Part shown: positions 1-13,400 of the stretch, in pieces | How the letters are laid out: every line of letters begins with the position of its first letter | Numbering within the stretch: the stretch's first letter is position 1 | Assembly: GCA_013398615.1 (NCBI GenBank) | Contig: VZSR01003798.1 | Location: forward strand, 5,315,188-5,379,187 | Origin: Brachypodius melanocephalos | Taxonomy: Eukaryota > Chordata > Aves > Passeriformes > Pycnonotidae | Direction: 5' to 3' | Length of the DNA stretch: 64,000 nt | The notes under the pieces: generated by a model | Database searches by the model: none | Seen by the model: the letters and a program-made list of their open reading frames with translations, nothing else | What the model was told of the DNA's origin: nothing | Translations under genes and position numbers: made by a program

Positions 1-1314
1 GATAACTTCTGGGCATTACTGCAATTTAGCTTGATGAGAGTTTGAGTATTTGAAATGGAGAGGGCCAAGGCAGGAGAAGAGTGATTTACATCACAGTTTT
101 ATGTCTTCATCCAGCAAAGTGCTGAGTATCCTTAACTCTCAATGAAGTTAGTGGAAATTCAGCACCTCCTCTAGGCATAAGAAAAATATTCCCAAACCCT
201 AAATTTGACCAACATCCACTTCTCACCACTTTATTTTGGGGAACAGGAATTGTGGGGCTAGGTTTGCATCATCAAGCTCAGCTCCTTGCTGCAGGGAAGG
301 TGTATGGAAGGACATCAGGACACATATTGGAGTCCTCCACCAATGTATATTAAATACATAACAAGGAAATGCAGACAAATAGCTCTGAGGGGATTGGAAC
401 AGCCTGGCTGGGCAATGAGATGTAGTTTCAGCTGTGAAGATTAAAACAATGAGTGTTTTGTGTAACACTGAACACCCAGTGAGACCTCCCCACACAGGGA
501 GGAGCTCCCTCCAGCAAGGCAGCTGGAGCAGCATCCTGTTAGGTCTACCTGGGTCAATGAGATCACAGAAATGACACTTAAAAAGGGATATTTCTCCTTT
601 TTATTGGGATTTTGAAAAGTAGGAATGACTAGGATTTACATTGCTATGGAGCATAGAGTGATTGGGGTCTGAGCTGGACACAGAAGAAAAAAAAAGTCCA
701 GCCCTAATAGGAGGAAAAAAAAGGAAGGAAAGCAATGGTGTTCTGCTGGATCAAATTCACTGACTTCAAAACACTAAAAGGTGACACACTCATCTGGGGG
801 GAGACAGTGACTGCAGTGGGAGAAGCACCCCGGTATGGCCATAGCTTGCACTAATGGGCTGCAGGATGGAGACTGGGGTAATTCATATAGAGGACTCCAA
901 GAAGAAATAGCTTTTTATTTTGGAAATAGAGCAGCAATTTCATTACCAGTGGCTGCCCAAGCCCAGTAGATGTCAGTGTGGGCTAAGGAAAATGAAGTAA
1001 TTTCTGGATCCAGGGCTGCCAGGTGGGCACTCGATGCCCTGATCCCAACACAGGGCTGTTGGAAGCAGGACTCCTCACAGACATCCCCTGGGTTCTGCAG
1101 AAGTCAGTGACAGAGGCAAAGTAGGTGGAGAAACAGGTTTAAAGTGACATTTTTTCTCTCAAAAACTACCTCTGGGACTTGAGAGATTTAGATTGAGTGT
1201 CCAAAGTAACAACCGAGAGGTTCAAATTGACAGAGAATGGAAAAGAAAGAAAGAAAGAGCTTTCTAAAAATTTATTTCAGTTTGAATACATCAAAGCAAA
1301 TTCTGTTCACTTAC
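1..1314 (-). other. SV2B intron 8, partial, running off the left edge
   Basis: This stretch starts at the GTAAGT donor at 1314. I looked for the next SV2 exon (the luminal-loop segment following NDK) and did not find it here, so the next exon lies outside the window. I see no repeat or RNA gene in it. Confidence 0.8.
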
Positions 1315-1479
1315 TTGTCATTCCTGTATTCCCCATTTCTATGGATCTGGTTTTCCAGGGTGAAATTAAAGGTGAAATGGGACACTTCTTCCTCATCAAA
1401 GATCTTCACTCGGGATTCATATGCCTCATCTTGGAAGTACCGGATCATGTCAGGGAACCAGACAATAAGGCCATAGTAA
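1315..1479 (-). CDS. SV2B: SV2B coding exon 8 (end of membrane segment 7, start of luminal loop)
   Basis: The acceptor is CCTGCTGCAG and the donor is GACAA followed by GTAAGT (intron G at 1314). The exon is 165 bases and carries residues 414 (split) to 468 plus two bases of 469. It reads YYGLIVWFPDMIRYFQDEAY (415-434), then an acidic stretch DEEE (442-445) and FNFTLENQIHRN (451-462). NFT at 452-454 is an N-glycosylation sequon at the start of the large luminal loop, a domain of pentapeptide-like repeats in SV2. The rest of that loop is encoded beyond the left edge. Confidence 0.94.
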
Positions 1480-4400
1480 CTGCAGCAGGATTGGGAGACA
1501 CATCAGGGATACGAGATTCTTCCAAAGATCTGCTTCACAGCTTACAAACTTATTAAACTCCAAATCTGAATGCATGTCTGACACAAATTCCTGCTCAGTT
1601 CTGACACAGGACTGAGCCAAGTGTTTCTGCATTCTAAGCACCCTGCTGATCTCACAAGCATGTTGGTCCTTTCTCTTTCACTTGAAGCAGGACAATTCAT
1701 TTCTGTTCCCCTTGGCTGGGGAATAAAGAAATGTGCTAACCTTGCTACCCATTAAATTAGCAGAGCAGAAACAAATTATTTCTGTTAATGTGCAGTTCAA
1801 GTGAGAATTAGACAAAATTCACCCATAGTTTAGATTTAGAATCCCCTGAGTGGTTTTGCTCTATAATAAGGAACAGCTGAGAATCTGGTAAGGTTGTGTC
1901 TTTTGTGTGTGTGTGTGGACAAGATTAAATGAAAGATCTAAAGGTGAAAAAGCCAATTTATTGTTGTGCTACCAACGACTTCACAAGTCCTGATTTGTTC
2001 TTGTACTTCATATAAAGCAATCAGATTGATCAATATTTGTAGGAGAGCAAGGCTTAGTTCACAAAGAGTCTTTAAAATAAGACCAGGATTAATTTTGTAA
2101 TAGTTTATTTACACGTATAAATGGCTATTAAGACTCTGAATAGTGCTTTAATTTCCTGAAAAATACAAAGAAGTACCCTCCTTACCTTAAGGCCATTGTA
2201 AACCAAACCACAGCCAGCATCAGTGTGTTCATCCTGTACTGGGCTGTTAAACAATATAGCACGTTGTCCCAGACCTACAAATCCACAAGAAGGAATTAGC
2301 TGCCAGGACACCCCAGCAGACTCTTGACAGCTTAATTTCTGAGTGCATCATAAACCTAATGTCAGAAAAATGGGTTCATTAGGGGAAGGTCAGATGTGTG
2401 GCTTATAATCAGTGTTTTATTCAAAATTATATTTGTCGAGTAAATGGCTCACAAAAAAGATCACTTATTCAGCTCGGTGCCACAGTACTTGATCTGAGCC
2501 CTCTGTAATGAGCTGCAGTGCTTGATTAGGGCTGGGGATGAGGCAGTGTCTCTCTCAGGTTATGTCAGCAAATGTGGATATGAGATTGTTCTCAGACCCT
2601 CTGACAAGTTTATCTTTTCAAATATATGTATGGTGTCAGGAGTGCTCTCAAACTGAGATCGAAAGCTCTCTGAAGAGCAAAAGCCCAAACACAGCTGGCA
2701 CTTCAGGAGTAATAAGATTAAATCAGGTAGGGATGAAGTCAAGCAGGAGGCATACCAAGATCTGCTCTTGACTGCTTGCAGAAAATGCTGCCAGGAGCAC
2801 GAGGGGATGAAACTCCTCAAGCTCTTATCTTGCCACGTAAGTACAGTAATAGTATAGCACCTGCAGTGCTATTAATTAAGAAGAACTTTCCCTTATTTTC
2901 AGTTCATCCTTCAAGACTAGAAGTTCTAGCACGGTTTTCCACAGTCCCACAGGGGCATTAGGTGTACAGCATAGCAGGTATGAAAGGTTAAATTAGCCTA
3001 GGAGACAACATAACACTCTTAGAAACTTGGTCTCAGCAGGATCAAAGAGCAAACGCTTTCTGCCTCAACTGCAGGTGGTAATTTCACTTAAGTTGGGGAG
3101 AGAGAATCAGTATTTATCTGCTCAGGAGGAGAGCCAAGGGGCTGTGGCTGGTCCTGGGAGCTCTGCACTGCTGGATGACAGTGATGCTCACAGGGGCATT
3201 TTGGGGCCTGGCTGGCAGCAGGGCAGCTTGTAGGAGCATAGATCTGCACAGAAAGTGCAGTCAGACTACAGCTGTTTGCAAAAAACAGATTTTCTGAGGT
3301 GAGAGTCAGGATGACCTGAAGCAAAGAGGCACTGGAGCACTGTGTAAAGTTTTTTTTCTTCTCTTTACCTGTTTTAAAGTAGTCGTGATTCTGACCAGCC
3401 ACCGCTGGTACCAGGTCCCTGTTGAGCTCTGGATTTCAATAAATTCATCTACTTGCTTTGGAGTTTTGATATAGGAAACCTGGAGAAAAAAAATAAAGGG
3501 AAAAAAATTGGACTGAAGTTTCTAGAATTGATGTTGAGTGGATTTAAATTCCACTGTCTTCTGGGCAATGTTTCTCTCTAATAGCTCTTATTATTTTTTC
3601 CTTGAAAGTTAGCATTAGCAATTGAGCTTATTGATTTAATTACAGCAAGAGACTATTAATAGAAATAAGCCTTCCTTCCTTCTTTCCATCCATCCCTTCA
3701 TCCTCTCTTTCTCTCTATTCTTCCATGAAATATTTTGAGTACATCATGTCCACTTCAATGTTTGGTTTGCTGGCTAATGTATCTGTATACTACCTTATTT
3801 CTCTGTCTTCAGATTCCCACAACAAATTAGGACTCAGAAAGTATGGTAAAAATTATCTCCAAGATCAGCCACTTGCACCCAAACTGTGTCCTCAGGATTT
3901 CATTTTTCTAAGAAAACTAGCAGGAATATTTATCATTTGACATCTTTTAAATACCACTGGCAGAACTTCTATGACGAATGGATGTGTAGATGGGAACCTC
4001 TGCAGCTGAAAATGCATCCTGCCATCAAGTGAGCCCACACAATGCAATCAGTTTGCTTTGCCAAAAGTCTGAATTTTTACTGCTGAATACCTGAACAGGA
4101 CTGCTCAGAAAAGCTGACAAATGGATCCCAGTAAATATTTGCTTAGTAATTTTAATTAAAGGACACATTCAAGAAAAACAGGACTGTTTGTAAACACATG
4201 GAGGAGGTGAAAATTTGCTGAATAAATTCCTGAGTGTGAACGAGCGCCTCGGCTCAGCTGCGGAGTCTCCAATTCCTCTTCCTGGCACTCATTAAATGTC
4301 AGATCTGGGAACTGTCCCGGCACCAGCTGACTCACCACAAACTGACAACTTCTGGCCTGTCAGAAAAACACAAAATCTGACAGTTTGTGCCACACCAGGA

Positions 4401-7400
4401 GCACTGATCACTGCCTGTGCCAGTGGGTGTCAGTACATCTCTGCTCTGCGGTACAGAGCTCAGCTCCTCCACTGCAGTCATGACTCTGTTCCATGGAGTA
4501 ACAAGCACTAACAGGGGCTGTACAGCTGCTCCTTCATTCTCCTGCTCAGACCAGACTCTCATATTGCCCTATTTTGTGAGATATATATGTATATTTTATA
4601 TATTTATGTTTGAGCTTCATTTCCCAGCTCAGCAAAGCCAGCGATGGATTTAAAGAAAACACCTCTCTCGCCTTTGCTATCAGGGCTTGCATTACTCAAA
4701 TGGTTGGTAGCCTAAAAATAACACATGCTCATTAAGATCCTACATGAACATGCACACGATTGTCATGCTCAGATATGAAATTTTAATTTCCTTGAAGGAT
4801 CACTCCCGAGGGGCACAGTTTCCTGACAACCCTCCTGAAGATGGGGCGTTTCTCTTCTTCTTGATCAAAAATGTATGTTTCACACACAAGGGTATCTCCC
4901 TTTTTTCCATCCTTTAAAAGCACGTGTGCTCTCATCTTTAAAAGCATAAATCAAAAGTACTTCCCTGGATGGCTTACCAGGATTTTACAACTGAATTATA
5001 GTAATTTGCAGCTAACCCCAGCATAAACCTTTCCTCTGATTTTACTATTAACAACTCAGCTGGTGTGACCCTTTTCACAACAAGCAGGAGACCAATGAGT
5101 AATAGCCACTCATCCCACTTTCCCTTGGAGAGATTAAAGACTGTGTACGAGGCAGGTGGAGCTTGGAAAGCTTATTAGAAAGTACATGAAGTTTAATCAG
5201 ACTTTGATTAGAAGCCAGAATGGAGAAAACAGTGAGTCAGGACTCCCTCATGGCTAATATCTCTCTTATTTTGTTTTAGTCTCTTAGAGCAAGCCAATTA
5301 AGCAGAGAAATCGCTGGTCTAAAGGATGCCGAGTAACACCAGGAATGAAGAGTACTCACTGCAATTGACAGATTTGACTAATTCTTGGAAAAACAGACTG
5401 GCAGCTAAGTTTAAACGCACAAAATGTTTCTCACAATCCTTTTTCTGGTTGCTGCGGGAGAGATTACATTGAAAGAGTCCTGAGGAGGAATAAAGTCGTG
5501 CTGTGCTGCACGAGGGAGGGTAAGTCCAGCTTTTCTTCACCATGGCTTTGCTCAACTCACCGTAAACACCCTCTCTGGCTCGCCCTTGGCCCGCATGTTG
5601 GTGTCATGAACTTGCTTGAGTATCATCCAAGCTTCATCATGTTTACCAATCTGAAAACACCAAAGAGAAGGAAAGCAAGTGTTCAAGCCCCCAGCTCTGT
5701 AATTTATCAAAGCACAGAGAGAAAGCAATTCTAGAGGTCCAGCAAAGTGGAGAAGCACACAGACAGCTTGGGCTGCATGAAACCCAAAGGGCTGAAAGCA
5801 TGGCTGGTATTCACAGAGTGCAGCATCTCTGGACTGGAGAAAGGAATTGTCCTAAAACTGCCTGAGGCAGAAAAGGGGTCAAGGACAGAGCTTTAAAAAC
5901 AGATGGAAGAAGAGGAGATGGATGAGGAGAACGGTGCTCTCATCCCAACTTCACTAAAGACTTGCAGGCTTGAACTATGTACTGCTACTTTTCCCATCTG
6001 TGAAATAGAGATAGAGAATACTTGCTTAAGATTTCTGAGGTTTATTTTACTCAGTGAAATATATTTTGCCCATTGCTTTGCTACCAGGATTTAGTAGTTC
6101 CATGCCCAAACTCTGTGAGATGTTTTCAAAGTGCCTTTGTTGGACAGATAAAATTCCCATCACTCACTCTCCTCCTTCTGCACCCCATCTGGCAGTGACA
6201 CACTAATCACCAGGGATTGACCCCACAGTTGGCAATTTTTGGGGTTTAAGCAGTCTGTGGAGCTGTTGTAGACATTTAGGAGTGGCTTTGCCTCTGAGCT
6301 TGTGCTCCGTGTGTTTGATGGGACAAAGAAAGATAGACAGTGACACTTTGGGGACCTGCCATCCCCTGCTGATACCAGACTGCAATGTTTGGGATGAATC
6401 ATCTTACCTCCAGCAAAAACCGTGGGCTTTCAGGCATGAATTTCAGTGCCACCAGGGAGGCGATACAGGGCAGGGCACACACGAGCACAAAGACTCTCCA
6501 GCTGTGGAAGTGGTACTTGGTTCCCATACTGAACCCCCAGCCTGGAAAGAGCAAGAACCGAGTAAAAATACTGACCAGGAATTCTGAGTTTTTCTCTGCT
6601 AAAGCAGCTCTGATCTTTGCAGATCTGTCTGGCATGAGGGCAGGTTGAAAGTCTGCTGTTCTTAGTACTGGTGGCTCTTGGAGGCTCGATGGATGCTCAG
6701 TAGATAGCAGCAAGTTCATGTTCATTACAGAAATTGGAACAAGCTCAGGCTCTGCCTTCTAAGAACCTTCTTTTATCTTTGAGTTTAGAAATAACCCAGT
6801 GATAGGAACAGCTCCGTGCAGCTGTAGGCAACTAAGGCTGGAAAATGGTACAGAAATAAGGGCCATAACTGATTGCTTCTCAGTGATGTTACCAAAGGTT
6901 TACAAAGGTTAAATCTCTGCTCTGAGAGGCACATAAGAGACAGCTTCTTTCCATCTCCTACATCACATATGTATTTCACTCTTCATAGAAGTGAGCAAGA
7001 AAAGCAGGTTTATTTTTTTCCAGACCTACAGAACCTGAGCTGGAGTTCAAACTTAAAAACATCAAAATCCTAATCCTGCATTTGAGGTATCCCCTCTCCT
7101 GCTTTATCCTGGTGTTTGACCAAGTTAGGTATTCCCCTGCTAAGAACTGGAAAGTACAGCCTCACTCTTTTATATTGCTCCATTCACTCTCACTAGGCTC
7201 AAATCTCATAAGGAGTGTTTAAAGCATTTTTTTTTCTATAAAAACTTTTATTCACATAATAATGAAATCATTGAGCAATGGGTTTTGCAGAGGTCTCATC
7301 TGAGCCAGTTATGGTGTTCTAATGATTTCACAAAGTTCCACAATAGTAGATGGAACACTGGAAGTCAAAAAAGAAGCTGCAAAAACACAACATCAAAAAG

Positions 7401-10400
7401 TCATCTGAAAGATAATTGTGATGTAAATATCTAAGGGCTTTTAAAAGCAAATGTTGCTGCAGGTAATAGAATTATTTCTACCTGAAACCACGGCAGTAAG
7501 TTTGCCTATTTCTTCCAACAGGCTCTGTCATGTCAATCAAAAACATGAATATTTCTTTATACTGAATGTACTTTAAATGTGCTAAAAATGAAATGATAGA
7601 TAGGTAAATGTTAGTGGTTTCCTTTGTGGGTTTTGTGAACTGTCCTACTTTCCTCAAACAGGATTTTGCAAACAGCTGGTGTCACTGAATACTGGGGGAA
7701 TTAATCTTTTCCAGTAGATACTTGCTTCTCGTGTTTTCCTAGGTTATATACACAAGTTACAAGAAATTCCATGCGACATGCAGACTTTTGCTTCTCAGAG
7801 CACAAGTAAAATTCAGTTTACAAGCATCTACTCTTTCATTCCCACTTCCAGGTGAGGACAGGGAGCCCATTCCACTCCTGCATCCATTTAGGTGAAGTCA
7901 GAAGTGGCTTCAGCCCATCACATGCTGGGCAGATGTGTCACCAGGTACAGAGCCCTGACAGTGTGGACACTTGGCTAAAGGAGAGCACATGTGCTGCCCT
8001 AACTGCCACCATTCACAGCATCCAGTAATTCCCTAATTAAAGTTGCTTATTTTTGACAACTGGATCAATTTCTGCAATATAATCTCAGTCAATTTTTTCC
8101 CCGAATGAGCTGACATTTAGATTAAGAGTCAGGCTCCAGCAGTGTAATTCAAGGGATGTATTTCAGGCTTTAGATGGAAAGCAGCCTCATCCAGTCCTGT
8201 TTGCAGCCTTAGTATCCATCACCCAATCATGCAGTCCATTTATGAGACCTTCTGTGAGCACTTCAGGTATCTGTTTATATTTATGTTGGGATGTGTAAGA
8301 GCTGTCCCTACCTCCGCAAGGGTTTGGGGTGGTGTGGTGGTGTAGAAAGTCAAAAGCACAAATTACCGTAGTGTGGGATGATGCTCCAAGCCATGGCTGA
8401 GGCATAAATGCCACCAATCATCCAGAACATGCAAAGCCAGCTCAGGTGTTCCCCCCTCTTCTCACGAGACAGGAATTCAGAGAAATAGGCAAAGACGATG
8501 GGGAGGGTGCCCCCAATACTGAGGAGAAAAAACAGCACAGGGGGAAAATGAGAGTCTCCTTCAACGTCTTTGTGGTTAGGATTGCGTGTTTAATGAGGGA
8601 AGGTCACACTCACAGATGGGCTGCTCAGAAGTGAGGCTTGGAGAAAAATGACAATCTTTCTTTGACTGGACTGGTCTTAGACATCAAAGATGAACAAGAT
8701 CCTTCTCATGGTCTAAAAGCTGAATTTCCTGTACAGTTTGTACAAACCCAGAGTAATACCCTACTCTTCACTTTAACATCTTCGCTTGTTATTTCATGAT
8801 CACTCATTTTAGGGAACCAAAATACAGGCAGCCAATGGGAACTGCTGAAAGTCTCATTGGAGGCCTTGGAGGTGGGTGAGAATTTTCAGTCTCACCCACA
8901 TTTCTACACAATTTGGGCAGTACCAGAAGAACACCAATGACCAACCTTTCCCACCACTACAGGAGTCAAGGCTGAGCTAACACAGCCACACATCCTAAAT
9001 GGCAATGCCATCCTAGCTGGGTACCAGGGATGCATCTCCTGAGCAGCCCTCCTTGTCCCACCCCACACATCCACACTGCCCAGGTGTGCTGGGGCTGCTC
9101 CAGGACAGGGGGCAGGTTCACCAGGTACCCACCCGAGGCCTGAGATAAGGCGGCAGAAGAGGAAGAATCCGTATCCCTGGACGAAGGAGGAGAGGAATGC
9201 AAAGGCAGCATTGATTGCAAGAGATATGATGAGGCATTGCCTTCTTCCCAGTTTATCAGCGAGGCCGCCCAGCAAGACAGCCCCCACCATCATTCCTAGG
9301 TAGACTATCAAGCCTGCAAGTGAGAGAGACAGTCAGCTTGTTAACAGGTGGAAATAGTACAGATTTTAAAGTGCCCATGTGGCAGCTGATGTCCTCCTAG
9401 CATACTGTGCAATAAAGCAGAGATACTCCTAACCACCCCAAATCTCAGAAGCCAGAAACTCTGCCCGTTGGCAGGACAGTAATTTTCCCATCTCGTGCCT
9501 GAGAGCTTGCATCACTTCAGGCACTATGGACATACCTTCATTTGAACAGACCCACATTTTTCCTTCCCAACCTCTCTGCTCACATATCCCCTGCACGTAA
9601 GCAATGGCCAGGGATAAGCAGCTTAGGATGCACGTGTCCCAGCTATGTGCCACCAACAATACAACAGAAGTCTGATGTCTTAACTCCTCCGACCCCCCTG
9701 ACTGCAGTGGGATGGAGGATGTGGAGGGACAGGCTCTGTCAGGCTGCTGTTTATGCTCAGAAAGCTGTGAGGGCAGAGAGACTGATGAAGCATGGCCAAA
9801 TCTCTTTGCAGTGTTTCATCTCTTTCACTCTCTGCTTTTCCCAGCTGCATCTGAAAGGATCAGTCTGTTACCCAGACTCACCTCGTGTAGCTCAGCTACT
9901 TCCTTCGTTACTGAGCCAAGATCTGGCATCTAACTAAAGGACAGCTTACTCAAGAGTGCAGTCTTGATCTGAAAATTTGAGGAGAAGGGAGAATCTAACT
10001 GTCTGGACAGTTTGCTCTATAGAGTTCTCTCTCTAACATTGCTAAGAAAGACGGATTCTTCTTTTTAACCTGACTTCACTGGATCTTCTACTATGGGGTC
10101 CACAAAAGACAGTCTCAATGACTCATTTAGTGCCAGGAGAGAATGGGTTTCCACCCTGGGTAGTCTCAGTTTGTCCTTGCTACTCTCCTGGAGAGCACGC
10201 CAGTTGTCCTTTGCTTTTCTACTGACACTTCTGCAAAAGGGCCACAGATTTTATTGCCTTTTGCTTCATGCAGGTACCAGTGTAAATAGCACTAGGTAAT
10301 AATGCTCAAAGGTTCAGGAAAATATTTTTTTTTTTCATTTATTTTATCTACTTTCCAGATGTACTTCAGAAGAAATTGGTTGCAATCGCAGCTTTTCCTG

Positions 10401-13400
10401 CGGAGCAGAGAGGTACAAGAGGCTGCTCCCAAGAATACCTGCTGCATCATATCAAACCCCATTGACAGGACTGTGGGCTGTGTCTGTAGGGTGCACAGTC
10501 CTGCTGTGGAGATCCTGATGGGGCCTGACCATGACTGGATGTGATCCAGGTGAGCTGAGCTATTCCAGGATGGAGAACATCTGCTTGCCAGAAAGCAGAA
10601 TCGCAGTGCAGGGAGTTCTTGAAGGAAAAGGATGACGCTTCAGGATGTTTGGAGACTGAGGACAGGTCAGGTTCAAGACCCAGCTGAGCAGGGGTTGAAG
10701 GAAAGCAGCAATGCTCCCTGCATCCCTGGCCCCCAGTGAGGGCGTTGGACACCGAGCAAGTAAATACACTGCCTTAACAAGAAACATTCCTACTCACTGA
10801 TTGAAGAAATACAGCTAAAAGAAACACTGTTCAGGCATGGCTGACTCTTTGGAGGTTCATTCCTCACCTTGAACCAAGCTTGGCTTCTCTTGAGAGCCAA
10901 TGCCTTCCCCAGGTCCTGTTCTGTCAAACATGCTTGGAAAACAAGGTGGCAATGAATGTTTATGTAATTTATTAAAGTTTAAACAAAACAATCAGTCTGG
11001 TGGCTGAAGGCAGCTCTGTGCCATCCAGCAAACCCAGCTAAGGGCTAATGCAGAGTTATCTGGCAGCTGATCCTGTCTTCCTTTTGATTGCAAATGCCTG
11101 CACTTGATTTAAAATGCATTACTAAATTAACAGCTATGCAGCAGAGATCCACTGCAGCATTTGAAGGACACTTTGCATCACATTGATCAGATGTGGAAAA
11201 GTTTGGATTTCTTAAATCTCTATATTCCACAGTGGGGTCACCTCTCTCTGATTGATTCTTTTCAATCCACACGATGTCTGATGGGCAGGATTTGTGTGTA
11301 AAAGGCAAAAAAACTGTTCTTGTCTATAAAAAGCCTTTGTACCAGAACTGTGGAGCAGGATTTGGCCAACTGTACCTCCACCATGAGCATGTGGCTCTGT
11401 GCAAACAATCCTTGCACTCCCTGCCCTACCCTCCTGATCCAAGCTGTCCTGGTGAGGTGATCTGAAGGTGTGTAAAGGTTTCAGGTACTGATCTGAAGAG
11501 AAGATACAGACACATCTCAGAGTCTGGGACCTCTATTTCTGTTAACTTTGTCCTCCAGCTTGTTCACTGAGGTGCATATTACAAGGGTGATCCAAAGCAA
11601 AAACAGTTTCAGTGCAAAAACTTCCTGAAGGAAGGATCTTAATGCAGTGCTGGATGGCTTAATGCTTTTACCCTGGCTCCTGAGCCACATTTAATGGAGC
11701 AGCTCTGATGGCAGACAGTGGAAGGAAGTGATGACCAGCCCTGCATCTACTCACTGGTGCATCACAGCCTCCCGTCTGGCAGTGAGCCCTGCCAGCACCA
11801 CCAGACCCTGAGAAGGAAAAAAAAAATGACCTGCCAAACTTAATTTTTTGTAATTTCTTTTTTCCCCAAAGAAAATCCGTGGATGGCAGATGTTCATCCA
11901 AATCTTCTCAGTAACAGAAAATGTCCCAGGTCAGGAGGAGGTGGAGAAGATTGCTACTGTCTTCTAGCTGGTGTTTTACTGCAGTGACTAGTGAGGGCCA
12001 GCTTGTTCTCTGGCCAGGAGAGGAGTGGGCTCAGCATGGGATGTGGCAGTGCTTGAAACTTGACATCAAGAAGTGGAGCTGCTTTTGTAAGCAAACCCCT
12101 GCAAATTCTGACTAAGGAGCCCAAACCTATCATGGAAGGGAAGACTGGATCTCTGCAACAGAGCATCCATCAAACAGTGAGCAGATAAACCCCAGCAGGG
12201 TTGTTAATGTCATGAACTCATCTAGAAGATGTTGCTTTAATTAGTTATTGCATATGATAAATCAATTGATGCATGGTCCCCCAGAAATTTAGAACAATAA
12301 AAACCTGCAGTACATAAAATATCAGGGACAACCAGAGACTGTCTGCTTAGCCAGGTTTTGAGGGAGGGATCCTGGTTATGGAAATATGTGCTTCAGGGTT
12401 GAAACAAAATCAACAGAACACTTCATTATCACGGAGAGGGTTTTTTTTGTGGTGAAGACTGCATGTTCTGGCCAATGTAATTAAAATTTTGGGGTAGCTG
12501 CTATAGAACACTCTGTCAGCTGATGGATCTTGGGATCCAGGGTGCAGAACAAAGTCTGCTCTGTAGATTGTTGTGTCCTGGATTGACGACAAGGTGGCAG
12601 GGACCCAGGGAGGAGTGGAATAGTTACTCAAACAGCCTCTTTGCAGGGAGAAAATCTTCCAGAGAACACAGTGATGGCTCCTACCTCTGAAAAAGATCCA
12701 GCTCATGTCAAGGAAACTAAAATTTTAAGGAGAGTTGGACCAAGAAAAGTGATCACCAAATGGTATTTCTTTCGCTGGGTTAGTTCTGTCCATCAAATAT
12801 TCTGCAGTACAACATTGCAATGGTCTGCACCAGAATCTTGACTTCTAAACTTGGCTTCAAACCACACAGACTGTGCTAGGAGGGATCAGCTTCCCAATTG
12901 ACACATGAGGTGCTCAGATGAATTGTTAAGGGCAACTCTGAATAAACCATTATTTGTAGGCTATTCCACAAGTCCTGGAGTATAATTAATGCCTGTGGGA
13001 AAGTCTGCAACAGCCTCCCATAAAAGTGGTGGAAAACTAAAGAGCTGAAATTCTATGAAAAAATTTTGGGTTATGACTCATCCGTTGCTGAAGTTATAAG
13101 GAAAATATGTGACCACTGACTGGGCTTATTCCCACTAGGAAAAAGGCAACATAGTTAGCATTTTCACACTAAGAAATTTATTAGCCTTTACTGAAGTTAT
13201 GTGCTGCATCTTGGGCTGAGTGTTTCTAACCAAGAACAAATTTGCAGCCAGGAATCCATGCCTGACAGGGACAGGCCTCACCAGAGAGTGGTGAATGCTT
13301 TGTTGAGGGTCCATGGCCATGGAGGAGAAAAAGAGGCAGGAAATAACCATGGCAGAGCAAAGGAGCCATGGCTGGGCTTGTCTGTGCTCAGCCAGAGGAA

